Position numbers and translations under genes: made by a program. 38,500 nt of DNA, from assembly GCA_027487385.1 (NCBI GenBank), contig JAIYDS010000082.1:1-38500 (forward strand), in the 5' to 3' direction. The notes beneath the pieces were generated by a model that did no database searches, had not been told where the DNA came from, and saw only the letters and a program-made list of their open reading frames with translations. This document shows, one piece after another, positions 8,709-17,447 of this stretch (position 1 is the stretch's first letter; every line of letters starts with the position of its first letter). The stretch is from Acetobacteraceae bacterium (GTDB taxonomy: Bacteria; Pseudomonadota; Alphaproteobacteria; Acetobacterales; Acetobacteraceae).

Positions 8709-9284
8709 ATGCGGTTCACCCCCTTCGTCACCCTTCTCGCGCTGCTGGCCGGCGCCGCCGACCTCCAGGCCCAGCCCAGCCCCGCGCCGCAGCAAAGCCA
8801 GGCGGCACGCGACCTCGACCGCGCCTTCGAGGCCCTGCGCGAGGCGCCGGATGAGCGCGGCGCGCATATGGCCGAGATGGCCATCCGCCAGCTCTGGTCC
8901 CGCCAGGTCAGCGCCGCCGTGGCGCTGCTGCTGAATCGCGGCATCCGCAACCTCCGCGCCAACCAGCCCGGCGATGCGCTGGAGGATTTCGATGCCGCCA
9001 TCACCCTCGCCCCGCTCGCCGCCGATGCCTGGCATTGGCGCGCCCAGGCGAACCAGCAGGTGGGGGATCGCGTCGCGGCGGCGGGCGATCTGCGCGAATG
9101 CCTGCGGCTGGAGCCCCGGCATTTCGCCGCACTCGTCAGCCTCTCCCGCCTGCAGGAGGAGGCCGGCGATGCGCGCGGCGCGCTGCGCAGCTATGAGGCC
9201 GCCCTGGCCATCCACCCGCGTTTGGCCGGCGGGGCGGAGCGGCTGCGCGAATTGACCCGCGCCGCTGAGGGCGAGGAGATGTGA
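8709..9284 (+). CDS. Secreted TPR-repeat protein
   Basis: Small exported protein of 191 residues. The start at 8709 gives a clear signal peptide (MRFTPFVTLLALLAG..., cleavage near LQA-QP); an upstream in-frame ATG at 8670 would bury it. About three tetratricopeptide-like helical pairs cover residues 75–185, with recognisable pieces such as NQPGDALEDFDAAITLAP, DAWHWRAQANQQVGDR and GDARGALRSYEAALAIHP. TPR proteins are scaffolds for protein partners, and the signal peptide places this one in the periplasm. It begins 53 nt after the kinase stop on the same strand, so it is probably co-transcribed and may partner the kinase's outer domain or the OmpA-like protein. The partner is inferred. There is no obvious Shine–Dalgarno sequence. 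Confidence 0.85.
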   Translation: MRFTPFVTLLALLAGAADLQAQPSPAPQQSQAARDLDRAFEALREAPDERGAHMAEMAIRQLWSRQVSAAVALLLNRGIRNLRANQPGDALEDFDAAITLAPLAADAWHWRAQANQQVGDRVAAAGDLRECLRLEPRHFAALVSLSRLQEEAGDARGALRSYEAALAIHPRLAGGAERLRELTRAAEGEEM

Positions 9285-9333
9285 AGGCAATGCGCGGATG
9301 GCGATGATCCGCGCGCGCCGTCACATTGCCCCC

Positions 9334-10392
9334 ATGCCCGACACCCTCCCCTCGCTCGACGAACGCCGCTGGACCGCCCTTCTGGCGCGGGATGCCGCCC
9401 CCGATTGCGGCCCCTTCCTGTATGGCGTGACCACGCAGGGCGTCTTCTGCCTGCCTGGCTGCCCCTCGCGCCCGCCCTTGCGGCGCAACGCCGTGTTTTT
9501 CGCCGATGCGCCCGAGGCCGAGGCTGCCGGCTATCGCCCCTGCAAACGCTGCGACCCCAAGGGCGAGCGCGCGGCCCTGCACCGCGATGCCATCGCCGCC
9601 GCTGTCGCCCTCATCGAAACCTCCGAGACCATTCCGAGCCTGGAGGCCCTGGCCAAGCGCGCCGGCTATGCGCGGCATCATTTTCTGCGCCTGTTCCGCG
9701 ACATCACCGGCGTCACCCCGCGTTCCTATGCCGAGGGCGTGCGGGCGCGGCGGCTGCAAGCGGCGCTGAGCACGGGCGCGCGCGTGGCCGATGCGGTGGC
9801 CGAGGCCGGCTTCGGCAGCGAGAGCCGCGTCTATGAGAATCGCGGCGCCACCCTGGGCATGACGCCCGGCGCCGCCCGGCGCGGGGCGAAGGGCGAGACG
9901 ATCGGCATCGCCCGCGCCGAAAGCGTGATGGGCCCGCTGCTGGTCGGCGCCACGGCCCAGGGCGTCTGCTTCATCGGTTTCGGCGAGGCGCTGGACGCGC
10001 TGGAGGGCGATCTGCGCCGCCGCTTCCCGCATGCCGTCCTGCAAGAGGATCCGGCGCTGGAGGCTGTGGTCGCGCAGGTGGCGGGCTTCCTGCGCGAGCC
10101 GCATGCAGCGCTGCAACTGCCGCTGGATCTGCGCGGCACCGCCTTCCAGCGCCGCGTCTGGGAGGCGCTTCAGGCCATCCCGCTCGGCCAGACGCGCAGC
10201 TACGGCCAATTGGCCGCCGAGATGGGCAAGCCCGAGGCGGTGCGCGCCGTGGCCCGGGCCTGCGCGCAGAACCCGGTCAGCCTCGTGGTGCCCTGCCACC
10301 GCGTGATCGGCGCGAGCGGCGACCTGACGGGGTATCGCTGGGGCGTGCCGAACAAGAAGCGGCTGCTGGCCGGGGAGAAGGAAGCGACATGA
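9334..10392 (+). CDS. ada: Ada: methylated-DNA–protein-cysteine methyltransferase and transcriptional activator
   Basis: Repairs O6-methylguanine and methylphosphotriesters by suicidal transfer to its own cysteines; in E. coli the methylated protein activates the adaptive response to alkylation. The 352 residues contain all three parts. The N-terminal zinc domain has Cys39, Cys43, Cys70 and Cys73 (E. coli 38, 42, 69, 72). An AraC-type helix-turn-helix region spans about 85–180. The methyltransferase domain has PCHRV with Cys321, the same number as in E. coli. That correspondence supports the ATG at 9334 over an in-frame ATG at 9298, although neither has a good ribosome binding site. The motif around 165–175 reads SRVYENRGATLGMTP, close to the family form. 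Its last 4 nt overlap the next gene (ATGA), so the two are translationally coupled. Confidence 0.95.
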   Translation: MPDTLPSLDERRWTALLARDAAPDCGPFLYGVTTQGVFCLPGCPSRPPLRRNAVFFADAPEAEAAGYRPCKRCDPKGERAALHRDAIAAAVALIETSETIPSLEALAKRAGYARHHFLRLFRDITGVTPRSYAEGVRARRLQAALSTGARVADAVAEAGFGSESRVYENRGATLGMTPGAARRGAKGETIGIARAESVMGPLLVGATAQGVCFIGFGEALDALEGDLRRRFPHAVLQEDPALEAVVAQVAGFLREPHAALQLPLDLRGTAFQRRVWEALQAIPLGQTRSYGQLAAEMGKPEAVRAVARACAQNPVSLVVPCHRVIGASGDLTGYRWGVPNKKRLLAGEKEAT

Positions 10393-11222
10393 TCCGCTGG
10401 CTCGGCGCCTTGCTCATCCTGGCCGGTTGCGCGGCCTCCAGCGTCACCGCCGATGAGGCGCCGCGCGAAATCCCCTCCCCCGAGCAGCGCGTGACCGTGC
10501 CGGGGGCCGAGGGCACGCCGCTGCGCGCCCTGCTCTACCTGCCGCCCGCCCCCAGCCGCCCGGCCGTCATCGCGCTGCATTCCTGCTCCGGCATCGGCCC
10601 CGCCGAGCGGCCCATCCGCCTGCCGGCCCATCAGCGGGACTGGGCGATCCGCCTGCTGGAGGCCGGCCACCCCGTGCTTTTCCCCGACAGCTTCGGCAGC
10701 CGCGGCCTGGGCGAGGCCTGCGGCGTGCGCGGCTTCCCGGCCGGGCCGCTGGGCGTGCGGCGCTCCGATGCGCTGGCGGCGGCGGATTGGGCGCGGGCGC
10801 AGCCCTGGGGGCGCAACCAGCCGCCGGTCCTGATCGGCTGGTCGCATGGCGGCTCGACCACGCTCGCTGCCTGGGCCACCGCCCCGCCGGGCGCGCTCAG
10901 CGCCGCCATCGCCTTCTATCCCGGCTGCGGCCAGGGCGAGGCCGCCGCGACCGGAACGGCCCCCCTGCTCATGCTGCTGGGCGCCGAGGACAATTGGACG
11001 CCTCCGCAGCCCTGTGAGCGCATCGCCCGCCGCGCGCCCGGCCTGATCACTTTCGAGACCTATCCCGGCGCGCATCATGGCTTTGACGGGCTGGCCGGGG
11101 CCGTGCGCAGCCGCGTCCTGCCCAATGGGCGCAGCGTCTCGCTCGGCCCGGAGGGCGCGGCCCGGGCGGATTCGCGGGCACGGGTGGCCGCTTTCCTCGC
11201 AACCAACGCCGGTCCGCCATAA
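10389..11222 (+). CDS. Dienelactone-hydrolase-family alpha/beta hydrolase, predicted lipoprotein
   Basis: Predicted esterase/hydrolase of 277 residues. The N-terminus carries a lipoprotein signal with lipobox LAGC (Cys14), so it is likely anchored to a membrane and faces the periplasm. The alpha/beta-hydrolase fold is supported by the nucleophile elbow GWSHGG (Ser152), a candidate acid Asp201 in GAEDNW and a catalytic His229/230 in GAHHGF; the HSCSG segment near residue 65 would supply the oxyanion hole. This arrangement is typical of the dienelactone hydrolase family (COG0412), but most members act on unknown substrates and no chlorocatechol pathway is nearby. It overlaps the ada stop by 4 nt (ATGA), so expression is probably coupled to ada. 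Whether that has meaning for alkylation stress is unknown. Confidence 0.88.
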   Translation: MIRWLGALLILAGCAASSVTADEAPREIPSPEQRVTVPGAEGTPLRALLYLPPAPSRPAVIALHSCSGIGPAERPIRLPAHQRDWAIRLLEAGHPVLFPDSFGSRGLGEACGVRGFPAGPLGVRRSDALAAADWARAQPWGRNQPPVLIGWSHGGSTTLAAWATAPPGALSAAIAFYPGCGQGEAAATGTAPLLMLLGAEDNWTPPQPCERIARRAPGLITFETYPGAHHGFDGLAGAVRSRVLPNGRSVSLGPEGAARADSRARVAAFLATNAGPP

Positions 11223-11271
11223 GCAGAGCGCGGTTCCTCAGGCGCGGCCCGGCATGGTAATGCACCGCACC

Positions 11272-11709
11272 ATGATCATCGCCCTTGGCTCCGACCATGC
11301 CGGCCTGCCGCTGAAGCGGGCCCTCCTTGCCGCGCTCGAAGCCAGCGGCCATGCCGTGCTGGATGCCGGCGCGCATGACGAGACCAGCGTGGATTATCCG
11401 GATTTCGCGCATGAGGTGGCCGCCAAGGTGGCGGTGGGCGAGGCGGAATTCGGCGTGCTGGTCTGCGGTTCGGGCATCGGGATGAGCATCGCGGCCAATC
11501 GCCACCCGGCCATCCGCGCCGTGGTGCTGCACAACACCACCGAGGCCCGGCTGACCCGCGCCCATAATGACGCGAATATCGCCTGCTTCGGCGCCCGCAC
11601 AACCGGTGTGGAGGTGGCGCTGGACGCGCTGGCCGCCTTCCTCGCCACCCCCTTCGAGGGCGGCCGCCACGCGCGGCGCGTTGCCAAGATCGAGACCGCC
11701 CTCACTTGA
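11272..11709 (+). CDS. rpiB: Ribose-5-phosphate isomerase B
   Basis: Interconverts ribose 5-phosphate and ribulose 5-phosphate in the cytoplasmic pentose phosphate pathway. The 145-residue length is normal for RpiB/LacAB proteins. Seen motifs are the N-terminal [10 protein letters not shown] (Asp8, His9), VDYPDFA, the active-site Cys65 in [13 protein letters not shown], and the HNDANI segment (His98). I chose the ATG at 11272 because the family begins at [11 protein letters not shown]; in-frame ATGs at 11254 and 11260 would add a few residues. No Shine–Dalgarno sequence is apparent. The gene precedes glyA by 67 nt, and the rpiB–glyA–nrdR order is familiar from alphaproteobacteria. Closely related sugar-phosphate isomerases such as allose 6-phosphate isomerase share the fold, but the context favours RpiB. 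Confidence 0.94.
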   Translation: MIIALGSDHAGLPLKRALLAALEASGHAVLDAGAHDETSVDYPDFAHEVAAKVAVGEAEFGVLVCGSGIGMSIAANRHPAIRAVVLHNTTEARLTRAHNDANIACFGARTTGVEVALDALAAFLATPFEGGRHARRVAKIETALT

Positions 11710-11776
11710 TGTGCGGCGTTTCACGGTCCCCGCAGGCCGTGATATGCCGTTTTCCCTGCCCGCAAGGACCAATGCC

Positions 11777-13075
11777 ATGAACGAGAACACCGCCCGCTTT
11801 CTCCCGGCCCGCTTCTTCCAGGCCGGCGTGGCGGAGTCCGACCCCGAACTGGCCGCCGCCATCGCGCAGGAATTGACGCGCCAGCAGGACGGCATCGAGC
11901 TGATCGCCTCCGAGAACATCGTCAGCCGCGCCGTGCTGGAGGCGCAGGGCTCCGTCATGACGAACAAGTATGCCGAGGGCTATCCGGGCCGGCGCTATTA
12001 TGGCGGCTGCGAATTCGTGGATGTGGCGGAGACCCTGGCCATCGAGCGCGCGAAGCAGCTCTTCGGCGCAAAATTCGCCAATGTGCAGCCGCATAGCGGC
12101 GCCTCGGCCAATATCGCGGTGTTCTTCGCGCTGCTGCAGCCGGGCGACAGCTTCCTGGCGATGGACCTGGCCGCGGGCGGCCACCTGACCCATGGCGCGC
12201 CGGTGAACTACTCGGGCAAGTGGTTCCAACCGATCGCCTATGGCGTGAAGGCCGAGGACGGGCTGCTGGACTATGAGACGATGGAGCGCCTGGCGCGCGA
12301 GCATAAGCCCAAGCTGATCATCGCCGGCGGCTCGGCCTATTCGCGCGAGATCGACTTCGCCCGCTTCCGCGCCGTGGCCGATGAGATCGGCGCCATCCTG
12401 ATGGTGGATATGGCCCACTACGCGGGGCTGGTCGCGGCCGGCGCCTACCCCTCGCCCGTGCCGCATGCGCATGTGACGACGACGACGACGCACAAGACGC
12501 TGCGCGGCCCGCGCGGCGGCCTGGTGCTGACCAATGACGAGGCGATCGCGAAGAAGATCAACTCGGCCATGTTCCCGGGCCTGCAGGGCGGACCGCTGAT
12601 GCATGTCATCGCCGCCAAGGCGGTCGCCTTCGGCGAGGCGCTGCGCCCGGATTTCCGCGCCTATGCGAAGCAGGTGGTGGTGAACGCCCGCGCCCTGGCG
12701 GATGAGCTGGTGCAGGGTGGGCTCGCCATCGTCTCGGGCGGCACGGACAGCCACCTGATGCTGGTGGACCTCCGACCCAAGGGGCTGACCGGCAAGGCCG
12801 CCGAAGCGGCGCTGGGCCGCGCCCACCTGACCTGCAACAAGAACGCCATCCCCTTCGATCCGGAGAAGCCGATGGTCACCAGCGGCGTTCGCCTCGGCAC
12901 GCCCGCCGGCACCACGCGCGGCTTCGGCGAGGCCGAGTTCCGCGAGGTGGGCCGCCTGATCGTCCGCGTGCTGGATGGGCTGGCCCAGGCCAATGCGCCC
13001 GAGGCGAACAGCGCCGTGGAGCAGGCGGTGGCCAAGGATGTCCAGGCGCTTTGCGCGCGCTTCCCGATCTACTGA
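11777..13075 (+). CDS. glyA: Serine hydroxymethyltransferase
   Basis: PLP enzyme that converts serine and tetrahydrofolate to glycine and 5,10-methylene-tetrahydrofolate, the main cytoplasmic one-carbon source. The 432 residues match the family with a short N-terminal extension. The start at 11777 has AAGGA 8 nt upstream. Diagnostic segments are [10 protein letters not shown] (41–50), [15 protein letters not shown], the PLP-contacting VDMAHYAGL (Asp211, His214) and the PLP-lysine motif [15 protein letters not shown] with Lys240. The C-terminal [15 protein letters not shown] is also standard. It lies between rpiB and nrdR; the usual glyA–nrdR adjacency is interrupted by one gene on the other strand. 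Identification is essentially certain. Confidence 0.98.
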   Translation: MNENTARFLPARFFQAGVAESDPELAAAIAQELTRQQDGIELIASENIVSRAVLEAQGSVMTNKYAEGYPGRRYYGGCEFVDVAETLAIERAKQLFGAKFANVQPHSGASANIAVFFALLQPGDSFLAMDLAAGGHLTHGAPVNYSGKWFQPIAYGVKAEDGLLDYETMERLAREHKPKLIIAGGSAYSREIDFARFRAVADEIGAILMVDMAHYAGLVAAGAYPSPVPHAHVTTTTTHKTLRGPRGGLVLTNDEAIAKKINSAMFPGLQGGPLMHVIAAKAVAFGEALRPDFRAYAKQVVVNARALADELVQGGLAIVSGGTDSHLMLVDLRPKGLTGKAAEAALGRAHLTCNKNAIPFDPEKPMVTSGVRLGTPAGTTRGFGEAEFREVGRLIVRVLDGLAQANAPEANSAVEQAVAKDVQALCARFPIY

Positions 13076-13120
13076 AGCGGCGCGCTGATGGCCGGATGGG
13101 GCGGGGGCCGGGTGGTGGCG

Positions 13121-13651
13121 TCAGAAATTGCCCGTGTTGACCCGCACGCCCGCATTCGGCGCCTTGAGGTAGCTGACGAACTCGAAATAGGGCCCCCAGG
13201 GCACATTGCTGATGTTGCTGCCCAGCCAATAGCCGCCCTGCATGTTGTGCGCATCCTGGGCGGCGGAAGGCTTGTGCACCCACTCCCGCGCGCGCGCGCT
13301 GCCATCGGCCAATTGTCGCGCGAAATGGAAGCTGCGCCGCGTGTCGTAGAACACGGCCACCAGATAGCTGTTGGCATCACAGACCGGCGGGTTCCGGAAT
13401 TTGTGATCCGAGCCGATCACGCCGCCCGAGACATCCTCGAAGCCATCCGCGACGCAGGCCTGGTGGAGCAGGGTTTTCGTGATGTTTTGCGAGGTCAGGG
13501 GCACGCCGCCGCGCACGCCCGGCACGCAGGAAACCGCGCCGGCACCGCCCGGCGCCGCCTCCTTCGCCGCGAAGGAATAGCAGTTCAGGCCGTTGGCCCA
13601 GGCTGGCGCCAGCGCCAGGCCGCCATTCTTCGTGGTGATCGGCTCGCCCAT
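13121..13651 (-). CDS. Unknown protein inserted between glyA and nrdR
   Basis: A 176-residue protein I cannot assign. The gene is supported by a strong AGGAG about 9 nt before the ATG at 13651 and by non-repetitive composition with many aromatic and His/Cys residues, unlike the frames opposite it. There is no signal peptide or membrane helix. Seen features are an early NCYSFA (Cys24), further Cys at 42, 66 and 91, a segment VAVFYDTRRSFHFARQ (His109) and EWVHKPSAAQDAHN (about 123–136). A Cys near the start, a central F-H-F/Y-R and a W-x-HKP element recall uncharacterised bacterial and phage proteins that look like papain/NlpC-fold enzymes. That link is from memory of the pattern and is weak. 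It is convergent with glyA and divergent from nrdR, so it has its own promoter, which suggests a lineage-specific insertion. Confidence 0.75.
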   Translation of the reverse strand: MGEPITTKNGGLALAPAWANGLNCYSFAAKEAAPGGAGAVSCVPGVRGGVPLTSQNITKTLLHQACVADGFEDVSGGVIGSDHKFRNPPVCDANSYLVAVFYDTRRSFHFARQLADGSARAREWVHKPSAAQDAHNMQGGYWLGSNISNVPWGPYFEFVSYLKAPNAGVRVNTGNF

Positions 13652-13789
13652 GCGTCTTCTCCTCCCGCCTGGCCTCGATCGGCGCGGCCCCAGGACTGGA
13701 GCCGTCCGCCCGCCCGTCGTCAAGCGCTTCCACGCATCGAGCCGCGGCCTGGTGCTTCGCTCCCTTCTCCCCTTTCCGAGGCCTGACCC

Positions 13790-14242
13790 ATGCGCTGCCC
13801 GTATTGTGGGAATGACGAGACCCAGGTGAAGGACAGCCGCCCCTCCGAGGACGGCGCCTCGATCCGCCGCCGGCGCTTCTGCCCGGCCTGCGGCAATCGC
13901 TTCACCACCTTCGAACGCGTGACGCTGCGCGAGCTCACCGTGCTGAAGACCGATGGCCGCCGCGTGCCCTTCGACCGCGACAAGCTGGCCAAGTCCATCA
14001 AGATCGCCTGCCGGAAGCGCCCGGTGGATGACGAGCGCATTGAGCGCATCCTGAACGGCATCCAGCGCCGGCTGGAGATGGAGACGGAGGCCGAGATCCC
14101 CTCCCGCCGGATCGGCGAGATGGTGATGGACACGCTGAAGGGCGTGGACCAGGTGGCCTATGTGCGCTTTGCCTCGGTCTATCAGAATTTCTCGGAAGCC
14201 AAGGATTTCCAGGCTTTCCTCGGCGGCCTGGATGCCCCCTGA
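13790..14242 (+). CDS. nrdR: Transcriptional repressor NrdR
   Basis: Zinc-finger/ATP-cone repressor of ribonucleotide reductase genes that responds to the cell's (d)ATP level. The 150-residue length is exactly typical. The N-terminal zinc ribbon has MRCPYCG (Cys3, Cys6) and [12 protein letters not shown] (Cys31, Cys34), followed by the ATP-cone (about 49–139) with [16 protein letters not shown] and [13 protein letters not shown]. The start at 13790 follows a weak GAGG. It lies downstream of glyA as in many alphaproteobacteria, although an opposite-strand gene has been placed between them. No ribonucleotide reductase genes or clear NrdR boxes are in the window, so its targets are elsewhere. 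Identification is essentially certain. Confidence 0.97.
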   Translation: MRCPYCGNDETQVKDSRPSEDGASIRRRRFCPACGNRFTTFERVTLRELTVLKTDGRRVPFDRDKLAKSIKIACRKRPVDDERIERILNGIQRRLEMETEAEIPSRRIGEMVMDTLKGVDQVAYVRFASVYQNFSEAKDFQAFLGGLDAP

Positions 14243-14284
14243 GTTCGTGGGGCGCGAAGGCCCTGGGCCCCGCGGAGCCCCCAT

Positions 14285-15544
14285 TCACCCCAAGGCCGGC
14301 AGCAGGAAATCCAGGAACCGCGCTGGATTTTCCGCAAAAGGGAAATGCCCGAGGCCATCCATGCGCTGAAACCGCGCGCCGGCGATTTTCGCGGCCGTCT
14401 CGGCCGAATGCTCGGCCGTGCAGGAATAATCGTATTCGCCTGTCAGCAGGGTCAGCGGGCAGCGTGATGTATCGATCCGATGCACGCGGTCCCGCGCGTC
14501 CCAATCGCCCGAGTAGAACAGGATATCGCCCGGGAAGGTGCCGCAGCCGCCCTGGCTGTAGTGCCACCAGATCTCGGCCGCGCATTCGGCGGGGGATTGC
14601 GGCGCCATCAGCCCCTCGATCCATTCCGGCGTGAAGATCGCCGCATTCACCTTCGGATGGTCCGGGAAGGGCGTGCGCCGGCCGATGATGTGCTCCGAGG
14701 ATTCACAGGCCACGATATGGGCGAAGCGCTCCGGCGCGCGCAGCGCGATTTCCAGGCAGATCTCGCCGGACATCGAGGCGCCCAACAGCACGGGCTTCTC
14801 CGTGAAGCCCCAGGCCTCGCGGAAGCCCAGGATCAGCTCGGCGTAGAGGTCGGTGTTCAGCGCCCAGGCGCCGGGTTCCGTGACGGCGGGGGAGCGGCCA
14901 TGGCCCGGCAGGTCGAAGGTGGTGAGGGCGAAGCCGGCTTCGGCCAGGCGGGGCTCGCACATCAGGCGATGGAATTGTCGGGAATCCGAGCCCGCCGTAT
15001 GCATCCCCAGAATGGGCCGCCCCAACCCGCTGCTTTCCCCATAAAGGACGTAGTCGCGCCCCTGCGCCCGCACCGTGACGTAGCGCCCCTGCGCGGGCGG
15101 GCAGGGCGTGGGGGTGCCGAGCCGCGGGCGCAGCGACGCCGGCGCCGGCCCCGCCTCGCCCCGCGCCAGCCAGCGGCCGAGATCCAGCACGCGGCGGATC
15201 AGATGCACATGCTGCGCCCAGGCCAGCTGGTCGCCCTCGGCCGAGAATTCCGGCACGCGCATCCGCATGCCCAGCAGGTTCTGGTGATGCCGCGGCGGGA
15301 TGGGCTGCAGGAAGCGCTCCCAGGTGGCGGCATCGGCGCTGAAGACGGTGGGGGCATCGCCGCCTTCGATCAGGCGCACCCGGCCATGGGTGAAGTCGAG
15401 CGTGACCGCGAGGCCGGGCTGCTGGAGCAGGAAGCGCCCTTCGGCGCCGGGCAGGCGGTGCCCCAGCGTCGCATCCGCGTCGCAAAGCGCCTGCCATCGG
15501 GCCAGGGCGCCCTCCGCGCGCAGCCAGTTCCATCCGCGGTCCAT
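14285..15544 (-). CDS. Alpha/beta hydrolase with an SCP2-like N-terminal region
   Basis: Predicted cytoplasmic hydrolase of 419 residues. The ATG at 15544 is preceded by GGGAGGA about 8 nt upstream; earlier in-frame ATGs lack this. Residues about 30–125 (VTLDFTHGRVRLIEGG..., a DAATWERFL segment) resemble sterol-carrier-protein-2-like domains, which bind lipids. Residues about 155–419 form an alpha/beta-hydrolase domain with TTFDLPGHGRS, nucleophile Ser257 in LGASMSGE (Ser replaces the first Gly after SxM), candidate acid Asp372 in GEYDYSC and His400 in LGHFPF. The combination suggests a lipophilic or CoA-type ester substrate, but this is inference. It is divergent from the polysaccharide-deacetylase-like genes, with only about 97 nt between the starts, so the two units may share regulation. 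Its 3' end converges with nrdR. Confidence 0.87.
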   Translation of the reverse strand: MDRGWNWLRAEGALARWQALCDADATLGHRLPGAEGRFLLQQPGLAVTLDFTHGRVRLIEGGDAPTVFSADAATWERFLQPIPPRHHQNLLGMRMRVPEFSAEGDQLAWAQHVHLIRRVLDLGRWLARGEAGPAPASLRPRLGTPTPCPPAQGRYVTVRAQGRDYVLYGESSGLGRPILGMHTAGSDSRQFHRLMCEPRLAEAGFALTTFDLPGHGRSPAVTEPGAWALNTDLYAELILGFREAWGFTEKPVLLGASMSGEICLEIALRAPERFAHIVACESSEHIIGRRTPFPDHPKVNAAIFTPEWIEGLMAPQSPAECAAEIWWHYSQGGCGTFPGDILFYSGDWDARDRVHRIDTSRCPLTLLTGEYDYSCTAEHSAETAAKIAGARFQRMDGLGHFPFAENPARFLDFLLPALG

Positions 15545-15641
15545 GCCGAGTCCTCCCGATTTTGGGCGCATGTTCGGCGGGGTTTCACGGCGCGGCAACA
15601 CCCCGCTTGAAACCCTGCCCCCGGCGGGCGAGCATCCCCCC

Positions 15642-16541
15642 ATGAAACTCCCGGCCCACAACCGCTACGCGCACAGCGCCATCCCCTCCCGCCCGGTCTA
15701 TGACTGGCCCGGCGGCAAGCGCCTGGCGCTGCTCGTCGTGAACAACATCGAGCATTTCGCCTATCGCGCCGGCCTCGGCTCGGACAGCACCGGCCTCGCG
15801 CCGGTGCAGAACCAGCGCAGCTATGCCTGGCGCGACTACGGCAACCGCGTGGGCCTGTGGAACATGCTGGACATGCTGGATGAGCTGGGCATTCCCTCGG
15901 CGCACAACATCAACTCCGCGGCGCTCGAAGCCTGCCCCGAGATCGGCCCCGCGCTGCTGGCGCGCGGCGACGAGTTCATCGGCCATGGCCGCAGCAATTC
16001 CGAGCGGCAGGACATCCTCTGGGAGGAGGATGAGCGCCGGCTGATCGAGGAAAGCCGCGATGTGCTCGCCCGCCATGCCGGCACGGCGCCGCAGGGCTGG
16101 CTCGGCCCCTATGTCGCGCAGAGCGGCGTGACGCTCGATCTGCTGAAGGAGGCGGGCTTCAGCTACGTCATGGATTGGCCGGCGGATGACCAGCCCTTCT
16201 GGATGAACACCCGCGCCGGAAAAATCCTCTCCGTGCCCTACTCGGTCGAGCTGAATGACAGCCCGGCCCTGATCGCCCGCCAGCACAGCGCCCGCGAATT
16301 CGCCGAGATGGTGACCGACCAGTTCGACGAGATGCTGCGCCTCTCCGAGAAGCGGCCTTTGGTGTGCAGCGTGGTGCTGCACCCCTTCATCCTCGGCCAG
16401 CCGCACCGGTTGCGGCCCTTGCGTCAGGCACTGCGGCACATCATGGCGCATCAGGACCAGCTTTGGGTGACGCGGCCCGGAGAGCTTGCGGCATATGTCG
16501 CAGGCCTGCCCGCCGGCATCATCCCGGGCTCCGAAGCATGA
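15642..16541 (+). CDS. Polysaccharide-deacetylase-family protein, PuuE-like paralogue
   Basis: A 299-residue protein of the NodB/PuuE carbohydrate-esterase-4 fold, probably a metal-dependent amidohydrolase. It begins MKLPAHNRYA at 15642 with no clear ribosome binding site. Recognisable parts are VYDWPGGKRLALLVVNNIEHF (beta-1; compare WPGGAKLALNFVINHEE in the next gene), GNRVGLWNMLDMLDELGIP, the metal-site region IGHGRSNSERQ (113–123) and a late LHPFILGQPHRLRPL. The classic deacetylase motif TFDDG is replaced by NNIEH, and the second His of the HxxxH metal motif is not obvious. Chitin or peptidoglycan deacetylation is therefore unlikely, and there is no signal peptide. It overlaps the following PuuE-like gene by 4 nt (ATGA), which suggests the two act together, possibly as subunits. 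The substrate is unknown. Confidence 0.85.
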   Translation: MKLPAHNRYAHSAIPSRPVYDWPGGKRLALLVVNNIEHFAYRAGLGSDSTGLAPVQNQRSYAWRDYGNRVGLWNMLDMLDELGIPSAHNINSAALEACPEIGPALLARGDEFIGHGRSNSERQDILWEEDERRLIEESRDVLARHAGTAPQGWLGPYVAQSGVTLDLLKEAGFSYVMDWPADDQPFWMNTRAGKILSVPYSVELNDSPALIARQHSAREFAEMVTDQFDEMLRLSEKRPLVCSVVLHPFILGQPHRLRPLRQALRHIMAHQDQLWVTRPGELAAYVAGLPAGIIPGSEA

Positions 16542-17416
16542 CCCGCGATTTCGAAGGCTATGGCCGCAACCCGCCCGATCCCCGCTGGCCGGGGGGCGCG
16601 AAGCTCGCGCTGAACTTCGTGATCAACCACGAGGAGGGCGGCGAGGAGAGCGTCCCCGATGGCGATCCGCGCAGCGAGAATGCGCTGACCGAAGGCAGCA
16701 CCGCCCCCGTGAAGGGCCGTGACCTCGCCGCCGAGAGCATGTTCCAATATGGCAGCCGCGTCGGCTTCTGGCGGCTGCATCGCCTCTTCACCGAGCGCAA
16801 CCTGCCCTGCACCGTCTTCGCCGTGGCCCGCGCGCTGGAGCGCACGCCGCAATGCGTCGCCGCCATCCGCGAGGCCGGCTGGGATGTGGCCGGCCATGGC
16901 CTGCGCTGGGAGATGCATATCGGCATGGAGGAGGCGGAGGAGCGCCAGCGCATCGCCGAGGCGACCGCCATCATCACGCGCGAGATCGGGACGCCGCCGC
17001 TGGGCTGGTACACGCGCTATGCGCCCAGCCTGAACACCCGCCGCCTGCTGGCCGAGGCCGGCTATCTCTATGACAGCGACGCCTATGATGACGAGCTGCC
17101 CTATTGGCGCGAGGTGGCGGGCCAACCCCGCCTGATCCTGCCCTACAACCTCGCCCACAATGACGTGCGTTTCCAGCGCGCCGCGCTGACCACGGGGGAG
17201 GAGTTCTTCCACTACATCAAGGGCGCGGTGGAACTCATGCTGGGCGAGCCGGGCGGGCGGATGCTGAGCGTGGGGCTGCACAACCGCATCATCGCCCATC
17301 CCGGCCGTGCCGCCGGGCTGGCGAAGCTGCTGGATTGGGTGGCGGCGCAGCCGGGCGTCTGGGTCTGCCGGCGGGCCGAGATCGCCCGGCATTGGATGGC
17401 CGAACATCCGCCCTGA
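16538..17416 (+). CDS. puuE: PuuE-type allantoinase / polysaccharide deacetylase family
   Basis: A 292-residue cytoplasmic protein that opens with DFEGYGRNPPDPRWPGGAKL and FVINHEEGGE, the signature of the PuuE family, whose studied members open the allantoin ring. Other family segments are ESMFQYGSRVGFWRLHRLF, AGWDVAGHGLRWEMH (metal-site region, about 119–133), GWYTRYAPSLNTRRLLAEAG and SVGLHNRIIAHPGRA. The start at 16538 overlaps the upstream stop (ATGA). Known PuuE-containing loci carry uricase, 5-hydroxyisourate hydrolase or allantoicase genes; none is visible here. The real substrate may therefore be another cyclic amide or acylated compound. The FMN 2-hydroxy-acid oxidase 45 nt downstream could act on a product. 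Family is confident; specific allantoinase activity is less so. Confidence 0.82.
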   Translation: MTRDFEGYGRNPPDPRWPGGAKLALNFVINHEEGGEESVPDGDPRSENALTEGSTAPVKGRDLAAESMFQYGSRVGFWRLHRLFTERNLPCTVFAVARALERTPQCVAAIREAGWDVAGHGLRWEMHIGMEEAEERQRIAEATAIITREIGTPPLGWYTRYAPSLNTRRLLAEAGYLYDSDAYDDELPYWREVAGQPRLILPYNLAHNDVRFQRAALTTGEEFFHYIKGAVELMLGEPGGRMLSVGLHNRIIAHPGRAAGLAKLLDWVAAQPGVWVCRRAEIARHWMAEHPP

Positions 17417-17447
17417 GCGGCCATCTGGCGGAACCGGCGCAAAGCGT

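Noticed and set aside
14243..14284. Possible bidirectional terminator between convergent nrdR and hydrolase (GGGGC...GCCCC)
   Set aside because: The stem is only about 5 bp with a long loop and no T-run; not distinguishable from background in this GC-rich DNA.
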